Assembly (NCBI GenBank): GCA_030710605.1
Contig: CP092863.1
Location: forward strand, 142,072,580-142,136,579
Source of the DNA: Cordylochernes scorpioides
Taxonomy: Eukaryota > Arthropoda > Arachnida > Pseudoscorpiones > Chernetidae
Length of the DNA: 64,000 nucleotides
Reading direction: 5' to 3'
The notes beneath the pieces are model-generated. The model saw only the letters and a list, made by a program, of their open reading frames with translations, did not search any database and was not told the DNA's origin. Both the position numbers and the translations under genes were made by a program. Of this stretch, positions 42,335-55,600 are shown one piece after another. How positions within the stretch are numbered: the stretch's first letter is position 1; each line of letters opens with the position of its first letter.

Positions 42335-42994
42335 TAATTGTGAAGAGCCATATTTTTCCTTCCCATGATATCCCAATTGATAAGAATTTCTAAGACTGGT
42401 TTGCTTTCCTACTTGTGTTCATTCAAGGCAATTTATCTATTGCCATAATCTAGTGGTAAGATGTTCCCTTTGTCTAATTGGTTCATTCATTGAGGATTTT
42501 CATGGGAAAAATAATGAGGTGGTTTTCCCCTTTAGCCTTCCACATCTATATACTGTTGTATTAATAGTAGATTTATCCGTCTTTAGAAGCTGTTTCCAAC
42601 TTAAAGGACAAGTCAGTGTCTTCCTCCATGTTAGGATGGAGACTTATCCTGTTCTCTACTTCACCCTCCTCCTGGTTCAGACACCCCAGGCTATGTCCAT
42701 GGAGAGGCACCATTTAGGGATTTCCCTTTCCTAGAAGATGGAACCTTAATACTAAGGTATTTTCCACGCGTCTCCAGTTGTCGCTGAGATATACCCCGAA
42801 TAAGTCTATCACAGATAAAAACTTGTACATGCGGAAGAGGTATGTTTATTTCATTAAGCAAGCTCTACTCTACAAGCCACACTACTCTACCACGACAACT
42901 GCTGGCACTTTTATAAAGGCAAAAGATAAAATAAGAGAAAAATAACTACATAAAATATAGAAATCCTAGTTTCTATATATAAAAATAAATATAT

Positions 42995-43392
42995 TGTTGT
43001 GTGGTGTCACAGGGCCATACTAAGGGATGTAACTTTTTATTGGTGCCAGGGTTGGGGCTGGTCCGGGGATGCATCTTGTCTGTAGCTTCTTGGCACCCGG
43101 GTCGGTCCTCTGTAGGGTCGGTCGGTGCGGGTTGGGCCGTCTTCATTTTCCGTTGATCCAAAAAAATGGAACTTAAGTCCAAAAAATAAAAAATAAAATA
43201 AAAATGAAGAGAGCAAGCAAGAAGCAATTTCTCGCCGAACTCTGTTGTTCGATGACTCACAGAGAGAGTTTAAAATTAATTAAAATTTAAATAATAATTT
43301 CAAAATCGTGAGCCTTGCTAGTTAAGATAGCGGGCGTGTGTTAGTCACGCCCACGTGTCCGACATTCAGGGTCGCGCCGTGGTTACACAACA
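42995..43392. mobile_element. Probable solo LTR
   Basis: It starts TGTTGTGTGG and ends ACACAACA with a possible 4-bp duplication, atat (42991-42994, 43393-43396). GC-rich inside. The retrotransposon family is not identifiable. Confidence 0.45.
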
Positions 43393-43667
43393 ATATAATA
43401 TAAAAAGTCCTAGTTGGTTTAGCAGTGGTGGCAGTTGATGTTTGCCTCTCATGCTAAGTTCATTCCATTCTCTTCATCAAATCCTTTCATTTTTTTGCAG
43501 TTGAACCAAAGTGCTCTTTCCCTGCCTACCTGCCTTGTCACTGGTGCCGCAGATTCCTTATTAAGTCAGAGATAAAAATCTGACGGCAACAAGTTTCTTA
43601 TTGAAAAAGGTAAAAGCTTAGTGATCTTTCAGACAATAATAGCCTTCAACAGGCTGGATATGAATAT

Positions 43668-44140
43668 TTCCTGAAGAAAAAAATTTGCTTCAATGGTCCC
43701 ACAATTCTTGCAAAAGTCCAACCCTACAAGTCTCCTTCTTCTTCTTTCTTATCTCCACACTGGGTGAAGTAGAATGCGTCTGCCTTTGTCATTAAGACTG
43801 GGAGCACTACTCAGTGGCAGGCCGACTTAGCTCCAAAAGAAATGGCCGTCTCTGACATGAGAACAGACGCCATGTGCAGCCGCTCCTAACATGGAGTAGA
43901 AATGCTGTATACCTGGATTAGGAGCCCTTACAGGGTACTATCACCCGGGCCAGCTGAGCCCAGGTTTTTTAGTGAGCTTGTTACTGCTCCCCCTCCTCCT
44001 TTTTCATCCGGGCTTGGGACCAGCAAAGGCGGAGTTAACAACCCTACAAGTAGATGAAAGTAACCAAACAGGGTTCACATACTTGTAAGTGCAAAAGTCT
44101 AACTGCTTTTCTACATGTGTAGATATGCAGTGCACTAGCA
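43668..44140 (+). mobile_element. SINE fragment split by a family G insertion
   Basis: The SINE body (caatggtcccacaattcttg) resumes after 44038 with gaaagtaaccaaacagggtt. The head is missing. Confidence 0.65.
43732..44038 (-). mobile_element. Family G LINE-derived retroposon
   Basis: The 13-bp duplication caaccctacaagt at 43719-43731 and 44039-44051 defines it. The interior matches 25853-26221. Confidence 0.85.
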
Positions 44141-44375
44141 ATATATTTTATACATCTTTAATTATATCCTATTGAGAGACTGAATTCATGGATCAAATAT
44201 ACAATAAGGTTTGAATATAGGTCCTGTCTTGAGGCTCCCATATTATCCAAGAGGTGGTCTGGTGAGGCCTCTTTGGTCATGTAGATGGTGCAATGTGGGA
44301 AGTCATCATCCTGGAAAAAGAGCGGTCAGTAAAAGTAAATAGTTAAAACAAGCCACACTAACTACTACCATCATA

Positions 44376-45055
44376 ATTATATGGTACAGACTTGGAGCAA
44401 TAATGGTTTCCCAGACCTCAAAGGTCCATTAACCGGAGCATGCGATAGCATACCCATTGCTGACATCCAGGTCACCTAGCCAAAAAGGTAATGATGCATT
44501 CTCCATGCACCGAGCGGCCATTGTTTGGCCCCTCGCACCCGCCATTATGGTCTGGCTCCAATTAGGTAGACCAATCAAACCCACAGGCGTCTCCGAGAGT
44601 TCATGGCAAGGTTGCTGACCGAGCCCTCCCGTTTGGACTTAGTTAAACCCGTCCTATGCTCCAATAGGACTCCCCCCCCTTTGGTCCTCGAACCCGTTGT
44701 TCACAGTACTCCCTGAATCTGCCGACGAATCAAGGACCTCTGAGGTGATTATATGGTACAGTGGAGTGGACCCAGGAGGAGCTCTGAACATCAGAACCTC
44801 AGACAGCATCAAACAACACTAACAAGATTTAGAACAGGCCATCTCAAGCCATTGAAGATAGAAAATAATAATAAAATCTACCCCACTTGCCCAAAATGTA
44901 GTTTGGTACCTGCAGCTCCAGAACACATTTTGGCTTGCATTAGATGCACTAAACAGGACCTTTGGGAGAGGCCGCTGCTCATCATAAAACAGCTCGAGGA
45001 ACATCAACTCATGGAATTCGTGTAATCTTTACACAAGGGGATAAGAAACAACAAC
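44376..45055 (+). mobile_element. LINE 3' fragment with a 358-bp insertion
   Basis: 44762-45055 matches the LINE C-terminus, including an intact zinc-knuckle frame (YPTCPKCSLVPAAPEHILAC, 44880-44940), and ends in aagaaacaacaaca. Confidence 0.8.
44390..44747. mobile_element. Unclassified 358-bp insertion
   Basis: Flanked by a perfect 14-bp repeat, attatatggtacag (44376-44389, 44748-44761). Weak inverted ends (agacctcaaaggtcc / ggacctctgaggtg). GC-richer than its surroundings. No ORF and no match to other repeats here. Confidence 0.6.
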
Positions 45056-45073
45056 ATCATGATTATCATGGCC

Positions 45074-45278
45074 TTTTCCAAAAATTTTTTTTTTTTTGAT
45101 TTTTTTATTCTTCTTATTTTTTTTTTATTCTTTCTTATAATCTGTATATATTTACCAAATGTATATAATCTTTCTCCATTTTTTATTTCCCACTTTCATA
45201 GGTTTCTCCGTTTTGTAACCCCAAGGAGAATCCTCTGTAAGACCTGTGTGTCTTAATAAAGGCTTTTGTGTGTGTGTG
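45074..45278 (+). mobile_element. Short LINE-type 3' end inside a SINE remnant
   Basis: T-rich UTR, tcttaataaaggcttttgtg, then (gt)n. The SINE sequence tgattatcatggcc is duplicated on both sides. Confidence 0.6.
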
Positions 45279-45589
45279 ATTATCATGGCCTATAACATGT
45301 TTGTACTCTGGATAAGTAAAATAAAACAATGATATAGATGATAAAATCATGATATTAGAGGTTGAGTATCGCTATACTACAAGATTTATTAATCTTGTAT
45401 GGTACGTTTTGTTTACCAACATATCACTGTGACCCACTGTCTTCACATCTCAAATTAGAAGGTAATCCACTACAGTTCGGCTTTGTGGAGTATGGTTTAA
45501 CTTGAAATGGAAACGGTGTGGGTTACTAAATGTGGGTAAATAAAACTTTCTGTTGATGAAAGTCGTATCTCAACTGTATATGTTTTTTT

Positions 45590-45790
45590 CAAAGTATATA
45601 TACTCATGGACAAAACATAAGGAAGTGGAAAGTCTTTGATATCGCTGGTCATCTTTTTTTTTTTTAAGGAGACAGAAGCAATTTTGTTCACACTTGCTTA
45701 TCTTGTGTGTCTTCAATAAAGGTCACTGTAATATCTTTCAGTTATTTGTCTGAATCCCAATATACATGCCTAAAAAGTGTGATTTCACTG
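45590..45790. mobile_element. Tc1-like MITE, diverged
   Basis: The terminus actcatggacaaaacataagg and the inner aataaaggtcactgtaatat match 28066-28257. Confidence 0.55.
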
Positions 45791-45963
45791 AAAAATTCGG
45801 ATATGTTGAAGGTGGATGTTGAATTAAAGAAGTTTAACTGTATATTAAAGTGCGATATTAAAATAAGATTTTATAAGGTTCTGTTATTGTTTTTCTCCTG
45901 TACCCCTTCATCACAATCTAAGCAGGGGAAATAATGCCGAAGGAACAATGCATACTGGGGGTC

Positions 45964-46540
45964 AGTAGAAGGATGGTCTAAACCGTTGATTTTCGACCGC
46001 CACAACTCAGAAGAAAAGATGCTCCAATGGCCCCTGATTCTTGCAAAAGTCTAACTCCACCAGCGAGTGCAAATAACCAAACGGGGCTATGGTACATTTG
46101 TAAATGCCAATATCGAACTGCTTCTCACATGTGTAGACATGTGGTGCGCTTACAGTAAAAGCAGTCTCTAACTTCTATCCACCATGATTATCATGGCCTG
46201 TATCCACATGTACTAAGAATAATAATATATGGGGGTCGGTGGAAGGCTGGTTAAACCGTTTGGTTTTCGACCACTACAACCTGGGTTCGATTCCCGCATT
46301 GGACACTTTTTTCTCTTAAAAAAAAAAAAGCTCCAATGGCCCCCGATTCTTGCAAAAGTCCAACCCTACCAGCAAGTGCAAGTAACCAAACGGGGCTCTG
46401 GCACATTTGTAAGTGCAAAGTCGAACTGCTTTTCACATGTGTAGACATGTGGTGCGCTTACAGTAAAGAGCAGTCGCTAACTACCCAACATGATTATCAT
46501 GGCCTGTACCATGTGTACTAGGGATAAGCAAAAATAAAAT
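45964..46540 (+). mobile_element. Two adjacent SINE copies, head to tail
   Basis: A diverged copy at 45964-46225 is followed by a well-preserved copy at 46229-46540 with B box GGTTCGATTCC. Each has the catgattatcatgg palindrome. Confidence 0.8.
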
Positions 46541-46693
46541 AAATAAATAATAATAATATATACAATACATATACTTCTTAAGTCTCCTGTTACCATTGAA
46601 ATCTACTGTAATGTGTGTGCTATGTCACCTCAGACTCTTGCTTTACCTAATCTATCTTCTCCCTTTCCACATGTCTATTTCTCTTTTTTTTAG

Positions 46694-49600
46694 ACCTCTC
46701 TACTTTCAACCTCTCCTGGGAAATTCTCTCTGTTCTGGACCACTGCAGGCAATCTCCCAAAAACCTCTCTACTCATTCCTCTCCGGTCTATGCACCGGCA
46801 GTCAAGTAAGTCTCTCTTCCTCTTCAATTGTAAGACTTTAACATGGCATCTCTATAGACACTCATGGACAAATCTTAAGGAACCTGTTCTTTTTATTTTT
46901 GATGGTATGTGGGATGGTTGCGTGCGTGTTGGTGTGGCTTGTGGAAAGGCCGCAGATAAAATTATAATTATTTTATAAAATAAATTAATTTATTTAAAGC
47001 CAGAAATATATAAAGAGAAAAGAAGTAACGGACGAAGTAACGGCCATTGGAAGCAAGCCTTGTTGTTTACCGACGCACGTGGCCAGAGTCCTGGATGCCG
47101 CATGCGTAGTCAGGTTGCTGAGGCCGTCACACTACTGCCCGTATGTTTAGTGAAACTTTGTCCCAGTTCGCGATCGCTGAAGCAAAGTGTGGTCGCCACA
47201 GGTATAAAGGGTATCTTATCAATCTTTTTAAAATCAAATGCACTCATGGACAACGCTGAAGGAAGTGAAAAGTCTTTGATGTCGCCTGTCATCTATTTTT
47301 TTGTTTTGTTTTGAAGGAGACAGAGGTAATTTTGTTGACACTTGGTTATCTCGTGTGTCTTCAATAAAGGTCACTGTAATATCTTTCAGATTTATTGTCT
47401 GAATCCCAATATGCATGCTAAAAGGTACAACTTCCTTAAGTTTTGTTCACACTTGGTTATCTCGTATGTCTTCAATAAAGGTCACTGTAATATATTTCAG
47501 AGTTATTGTCTCAATCCCGATATAAAGTAGAACCTCCCTTTATTGGACACCCTGCTAGCGCATACCTCTCCACAAAGTTTTCATTTGCAAAATTACCATT
47601 TTTACAACTAGCGGTAATAGGACACCTCTCCCTAAAGGACACTTTGGCTCTGCAATTAGGTGTCCTTTACAGGGAGGTTCTACTGTACATGCTGAAAGGT
47701 ACAACTTCCTTAAGTTTTGTCCATGAGTGTATTTAGCACAGTAATACCTTAGACTTTTACGCATACAAACATTATGTTGTTTTTTAATTTTGTTGCGCCA
47801 TCCATCAGTTTCTAATACTGTGTTGCACATTTGAACCATTTAGTGTTGTATCTAGATATTTAATTAAATATACAATCTATCTGGGAAAACCCCAGGACTA
47901 TAATAGAAAAGCTGAGATAATGGAATCTAATGGAGATCCTTTAAACGACTTGAGGAATAGGCAACAACACAACAGATATGCAATTATGATTCATTGTGCC
48001 ATGATCAATGAAAGCTGTATCCCTACATCCCATTCCATGAGATCACATGGAATTCGTGTAATCTTTACACATGGGGATAAGAAACAATAACAACAAGGTT
48101 TAAAATAAAAGGATTTAAAGCGCGAATGTTTCTTTTATACATAATACGAACTTCTACTGTCCTTACTGCGATGAAAAAATATATTGGGAGGGCTTGGCTC
48201 ATCAGTGGTGAACCCTCCCAGCGGTTTCGCCAATTTAATCCACCAGACCGCTTCTCAGAGCTCTAATACTGTATTGGATCATTCTGCTTTTATATGCTAC
48301 ACTGAAGGATGGAATCTTAGAAATGGTTTTCAAGTAAACTATGGACATAAGCTTATAGGACTGTAGAATTACATTCAAATGTTTGCATCGAGCAATGCTC
48401 TTCAGCAAACTATAAAGACAAGGCCAGTTAGGCATAAATTAACACAAAGCAATAACGCGCCATCTATACATATAAAATAAAAGGATTTAAAGAGCGAATG
48501 TTTCTTTTATACATGATACGAACTTATTTTATATGTATAGATGGCACGTTATTGCTTTGTATTAACAACAAGGTTGTTTTAAAATTTAAAAAATAAAATA
48601 AATACAATTTGTTAAAATTATAAAAATATTTCTCACAGGGTGAGTATCTTTTTAAAAATTTGAAAGGCAAGCATTAAAGCTTCTTCTACAATCTTAAATT
48701 TTAAAGAAACATTTTCCTAACTAGGGGTTACCTAACTTATGATCAGATATTCCTTGTCACTATTTTAACACCCCATTCTTTTGCTTACGGTTCATTGGAT
48801 GAATGGTTTAAACCTTTGGTTTTCAACCACTACAACCCAAGATCATATCCCACATTGGGCTTTTTTTTTTTTCAAATAAAAAAAATTGCACCCAATTCTT
48901 GAAAAAGTCCAAACCCAACCAGCGAGTGCATGTAACCAAAAGGGGGCTCTCTGGCACACTTGTAAGTGCAAAAGTCAAACTGCTTTTCACATGTGTAGAC
49001 ATGTGGTGCACTTACAATAAAATCAGTCGCCTACTTCTACCTACCATGTTTATCATGGCCTGTACCATGTGTACTAGGGATAATAATTTTATAAAAGATT
49101 CTTTTGCTTTCTTACCTTCTCTATTCTCTCTTTTTCTATCTTGTCACACCTATAACATGTTTTACTAAAAATGTACTTTATTAACCTACCCTCATAAAAA
49201 AATGACCATGTCTAATATGTAAAAAAGGTTTGTGTTACACGCTTTTTCATCAGGTTGGTACTTCTTGATGATGATGTTCTTTCACCTTTCATCTTCTATT
49301 ATCATCACCTTCATTGTCAAATGATAAACTTGGGAATGTTTAAAAGAAGAAAATAAGACCTAATCCAAATAATTTATTAGTGTGTGACGTTTCGACAACA
49401 ACATTGTCACCATCATCAGACAAAAGAGTAAATGAGAAAAAAATATCACAGCAAGTTCTTAAATAGTACTGTTATCAAGTGTTTATATTATTAAACACAC
49501 ACACACTATATTAAACCATTAATAAATTATTTATAGAAATTTGAAACTATTTTAAACGCGTAAGATTCTTTTTGAAATTAAAAAATTTCTACTGCCCTTA

Positions 49601-52600
49601 CTCCCATTCCAAGAGTCTAGCAACAGTATCACTATAAAAGGAAGTTCCAAAAATGCAATATAACAGCGGTATGGTAGATTAAATTGCCGAAACCGCTGGA
49701 GGGTTCACCACTGATGAGACAGCCAGGCCCTCCCTTTAATTTTTCCATTGCAGTAAGGGCAGTAGAATTTTTTTTTAATTTCAAAAAGAATCTTGCGCGT
49801 TTAAAATAGTTTCTAATTTTGATAACAGATGGCGCGCTAGTGCATCATTAATAAATTATTTGGATTAGGTCTTTTTTTTTATTTATTATAATCCAAATTG
49901 TACTTTATCATTGGGAATGTTTAAATGATGGTGGTAGTGGTGGTTTCTTCAGTGCCTCTTCCGCTTTACAACATATTGTAAATCTGAAAAATTTGAAGTA
50001 TCTTTAATGCTCTCTTCTTTTCTTTTAAATATATAATACAGTAGAAACACCTCTCTGTAAAGGACAACACCTAGTTACAACTGTTGGTGGAAGGATGATC
50101 TAAACCATTGGTTTTCAACCACTATGACCCGGATCAAATCCCGCATTGGACACTTTTTTTCTAATAAAAAAAAAAAAAAAAGTTCCGATGGTCCATGATT
50201 CTTGCATAAGTCCAACCTCACCATCGAGTGCAAGTAACCAAACAGGGCTCTGGCATATTTGTAAATGCAAAGTCAAACTGCTTTTCACATATGTAGACAT
50301 GTGGTGCACTTACAGTAAAAACAGTCGCCTACTTCTACCCACCATGATTATCATGGCCTGTACCACATGTACTAGGGATAATAATAATATACGCCTAGTT
50401 ACAGAGCTAAAATGTCCTATAGGGAGAAGTGTCCTCTTACCATAGAGTTGATAAATAGTAAAAAATATAATTTAAGCGAAGAAAACTGTCCTTTGTAGAG
50501 AGGTGTCTTCTAGCTAGAGTAATTTCAGAGTATTTTTTAAAAAAGGGTTTTACTATTGTCCAACTTCCTCAATTTGACCAACAATTTAGTTTTTTCACTT
50601 TTCATATCCAATCCTTTCAGCCTATCAAAAAAATAAAGCTAGAGGGAAATTTGGCTTGGAGGATATTGATCGATAAAAATAAAGGTGACCTCTCCCATCA
50701 AAATAGATATAAAAAACTGGATGCCATTATTTTGCCAGCTGAACACCTTTTTGGCAGATTGTAAAGATTCCATTTGATCCCTTGTGGATCTCATGGAATA
50801 AAGTCCATCCTGGGCTTAAGTCATTTTATCCATGAGTATAGATATAATATATTTATGCTTTTTTTTTTTTTTAACTGGCTTTGTTCTTGTTGTTTGCAGA
50901 ACAGCATTGCTCGATGCAAATATTTGTATGTAATTTTACCGTCCTAAAAGCTTATGTCCATAGTTTACTTGAATACCATTTCTAAGATTCCACCCTTCAG
51001 TGCAGTGTTTTAAAAGCAGAATGGACCAATACAGTATTGGAGCTCTAAAGAAGCGGTCTAGTGGATTAAATTGACGAAACCGCTGGGAGGGTTCACCACT
51101 GATGAGCCAAGCCATCCCAATATATTTTACATCGCAGTAAGGACAGTAGAGAAGTGTGTTTCATGTTTAAAAGAAACGTGTTCCTTTCTTATATTATAGA
51201 TGATGCGTTATTGCCCTTTATTATATTTATATATCCACATTTATATGCATTAAGGTTATTTGCATAACTTTTAAGAAGATTGGTGATGCAAAATTTTGTG
51301 GCTCCTACAGCCTCTTCTGCTGTAGCCTCATGTGTAGATATATGGTGCACTTACAGTAAAAGCAGTCGCCAACTTCTACCCTCCATGATTATCATGGGGG
51401 TCGGTGGAAGGCTGGTTAAACCTTTGGTTTTCGACCACTACGACCCAGGTTCGATTCCCGCATTAAACACTTTTTTCTGTTAAAAAAAAAAATAAAAAAA
51501 TGCCTCCAATGGCCCCTGATTCTTGCAAAAGTCCAACCCCACCAGCGAGTGCAAGTAACCAAACGGGGGTCTGACACATTTGTAAGTGCAAAGTTGAACT
51601 GCTTTACACATGTGTGGGGGGTCGGTGGAAGGCTGGTTTAAACCGTTTGGTTTTCGACCACTACAACCCGGGTTCGATTCCTGCAATAAACACTTTTTTT
51701 CTGATTTAAAAAAAAAATAAAAAAATGCCTCCAATGGCCCCTGATTCTTGCAAAAGTCCAACCCCACCAGCGAGTGCAAGTAACCAAACGGGGCTCTGGC
51801 ATATTTGTTAATGCAAAGTTGAACTGCTTTACACATGGGTAGACATGTGGTGCGCTTACAGTAAAAGCAGTCGCTAACTACCCACCATGATTATCATGGC
51901 CTGTACCACGTGTACTAAGGATAATTAAAAAAAAAAATGATTATCATGGCCTGTACCACATGTACACATGTACAAAAAACAGCCTCTTCTTCCTCATGGG
52001 ATTGAGGAACTACAAAAAAAGCTTTCTTCTTTCCTTTACTTTCTATTCCCCCACTAATTTCCTTGTAATGTCATGGCTGAGATTTGCCTAACCTCTACTC
52101 CATTCCCCCTGTGTGCTCCAGAAAACAAAAAAAGGAGAAAACTCTACAATCCCAATGTATTAAGACCACTGACCCCTATAAGCTCCCCGGTAAGTTAGAA
52201 TAAAGCAACGTAAACTCATTAATTCAAACAATTCTAATTCAACATTCTTACTTTTTACAATTGGAGGCACTAATGACCAACCTAGATAGACATGACAATC
52301 ATTTCCAGCCTAAAAAACAGGCCACACAAGGAAAATATTCTTTGAAGGCAAAACCAAACATTTCCCAAACTAAACAAAATGTCAGGCTTGTAAGACATCC
52401 CCAGAGCACATCCTGCAGTACTGTGGCCTAAACAAGATATCTACAACAGCAAGTCATCAATATACTAGGAGGTCTGTTGGTTTAAGCAATCAACTGGTGG
52501 ATTAGAAAAAAAAATAATAGGAGGAATCGCCCGATATCATTGCTAAGAAAAGAGAGCAAAGGTAAGACAACAAGTTTCTTTATAGGAGAGGTATGAGCTT

Positions 52601-55600
52601 GACAAGATTTTTCAGATAATAACCTCCTTCAACAAACTATAATAGGAATACAAGAAACTAGAGGAGAAAGATATGTTGTTGTTGTTGTTTCTTCCCCTTG
52701 TGTAAAGATTACACAAATTCCATGAGTTCATGCTCCTCGAGCTGTTTTATGATGAGCAGCGGCCTCTCCCAAAGGTCCTGTTTAGTGCATCTAATGCAAG
52801 CCAAAATGTGTTCTGGAGCTGCAGGTACCAAACTACATTTTGGGCAAGTGGGATAAATTTTGTTATTATTTTCTATCTTCAATGGCTTGAGATGGCCTGT
52901 TCTAAATCTTGTTAGTGTTGTTTGATGCTGTCTATTTCTGATGTTCAGAGCTCCTCCTGGATTCACCCCAGGAGAAAGATATGGTATATATATGTTATAA
53001 ATAATTAGATTTCTGTTGTATTTTGTTTATTAGATCTATATAGAATTAATACTTGATGCTGATTATTTTGAGAATAGAGATATTTGTTGAGCAGTCGTGG
53101 CATAAATATTGAAAGAATAATAATAAAATATGGTTTTGATCAGATATTTCTTTATTTGAGCTAAGGAATATATAAAAGAACATAATTTGATAAAAGTACT
53201 GCCTGGCTTATGGCGAGTAGAATAAGGAAAACAAAAGATTATTTACATAATGTACAAAAGATTTGAGCCGGCCATCGGGAAAGAACAACAACAATGAGAT
53301 TTTATAGGGGAAGCATGACATCTGGTGGTAGATTTAAGCAGTATATTTGAATCTATATAATTTTAAATTAAATAATATTTTATATAACATATATATACAT
53401 GTAGTAATTTGCATAAGTAGAATTATGCAAATTTTACTACATATATGTAATATTGTTGCAAATGTGATGATCCTTTCTACGTATGGATGAACTGGCAGTC
53501 GTGTACGTGAGGCGAGTGTTGATGATCTTCCCACACGTGGACAACAAGAATCAGAGGCAGGGCTAGATGTTAGCACATAGAGGGATCGGGGACAGCCCAT
53601 GGGACAGAGGTAGAGGCCATGACACAAACTTGGATGCTTATCCCGAGACATGGAGAGAGAAACTGTAGTGAACTGCCGAGAAACACCCCCTAGAACATCT
53701 GCTGACCCCCTGCCAAAACTTGTCCTGTTTACAGGGGGGGTCTCTATAAGAATGTCCCTCGGGACCCCACATGGGCTGGGCATTGCCTTTTTCCACCCCT
53801 CTGTCCCTGCTGCCACCAGCTGACCCGCTCTCTCTTTGGATCTTTATTTTGATGTCACCAATTTTAGTTCATATACAAAAAGGGTGTACAGGTTATATTA
53901 ATAAAGATATAGCATATATAAGTAAAAGATTTGAAGCGTACGAGGATACTTTTCTTTTAAACTTTAATAAAGATTCGAGCTTTCGGGCGAAAACAGCCCT
54001 TCTACAGAACATTAGAAAAACAATTTCAAATAGTAACGTTTATAAACAAATAAATGGTATCTCTATTTGATCTTGTATTGCGTGAGTGAATCTCACACCC
54101 ATGCGACCCAGACTATGATACATTGATTTAATCTGCTAAGTTGAAACTTTCCGAAGTAAAACAAACTGGCAAAGGGCAACTATGGTACACAATTTATGGA
54201 AATATTGCTTTATATGCGTCAGGGATCTCTATGTGTCGGTTAATACTATTGTGTTTCAAAGAGAGCAACGCCTCGACGACTAATCTTTTGAATTTGCTGT
54301 TGATATTAGAGTAATATGCATGTGGTGGGATGTGTTAAAAGAATGTCCTGTTTTGTCTAATATGTTGTACGATAAGGGACTTGGGTTCATTATTTCTAAT
54401 GTTTCTGTGATGTTCGTCCATCCTGTCCTTGATTCGTCTGCTGTTTCTCCTATGTATATGCTATTACAGTATGGGGATGGTAGCAAATAGAAAATGTCAT
54501 TATTAAACAGTTTAAAATATACGATATATATATATATATATATATACTATTTCTTTCTCCTCAAGTTTCTTACATTACAGCTTGTTGACAGACATTATTG
54601 TCTGAAAGCTCTCTCCAAGTTTATACCTCTTCATTTAAGAAACTTGTTGTTTTTACCTTTGGTCTCTTCTTAGCAATTCTAACAGCCATAATAATGTACG
54701 CCATTTTTATGTTATTAACCGCGAGAGCACATGCTAATAACAAAAGTTTTCAATTATTCTGTATATATATTATTTAGAGTTTGTACATAGAGTATCAGCC
54801 CATTGAAGAGCAGTATATTTGCTCGAAAGCTTGCAAATTTAAATTTAAAAGAAACTTTTTACCTGATAATATTTTTTACTTTTTCAAATTAATCTATATT
54901 ATTTATCTACACCATATAATGATATGGAAGGATATATGTTTTAAGAGAATACGGGAACTGTCTAATGCTCGGGCACACCCATCGGTTTCATTAAAAAGCT
55001 CACCAATCTGCTTAACAATAATGGATCCCCTGCACTTGTTTCCTGTGATGATCCTGAAACGCTGAGGAGCGCGATTACAGGGCTCTTAAAAACAGCGGCA
55101 GACCATTCTATACAAAACGACCTTATAAGAATGGATAAATCTAAGCTATACTCTCACTACAAAGACATTCACATATCTTTCATGACGGAGGGATACCTTT
55201 TAGGGATTTTCCTTTCCCGGTTGTAAGACTATTCGCACAAATTAGAATACTTTCAAGTTTTTTAGAGAAAACCACACCAAGATGCTCTGCGGTGAGGACC
55301 CGATTTGTACCTTCTGTAATTCAAAACTAAAAAATGAAACCACTCACTATATTTTGATTGCTCTGCTCTGAAAGAAGAACCCTTATGCTCAAAACTGGGC
55401 AACTCTGTGCTTCACTTCCATCAATAATTGACAATATGACCCAGAATAAGTATATTGCTACGGCGTTTTATGGTTTCCACAAGTCCATATCTCAGAAGAA
55501 GGCCAAGTGACACTCACTCCTCACTTTCTTACTGCTACTCTTTTTGTGTTTTTCCTTGCTTCCCTCTTTCTCTTTCTTGTTTTTTTTTTCTTTTTCTTCT

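Noticed and set aside
43502-43610. Possible exon after tttttttgcag (EPKCSFPAYLPCHWCRRF)
   Set aside because: The acceptor is good, but all three frames stop before the nearest donor (aaaaaggtaaaa), so it does not work as an internal exon.
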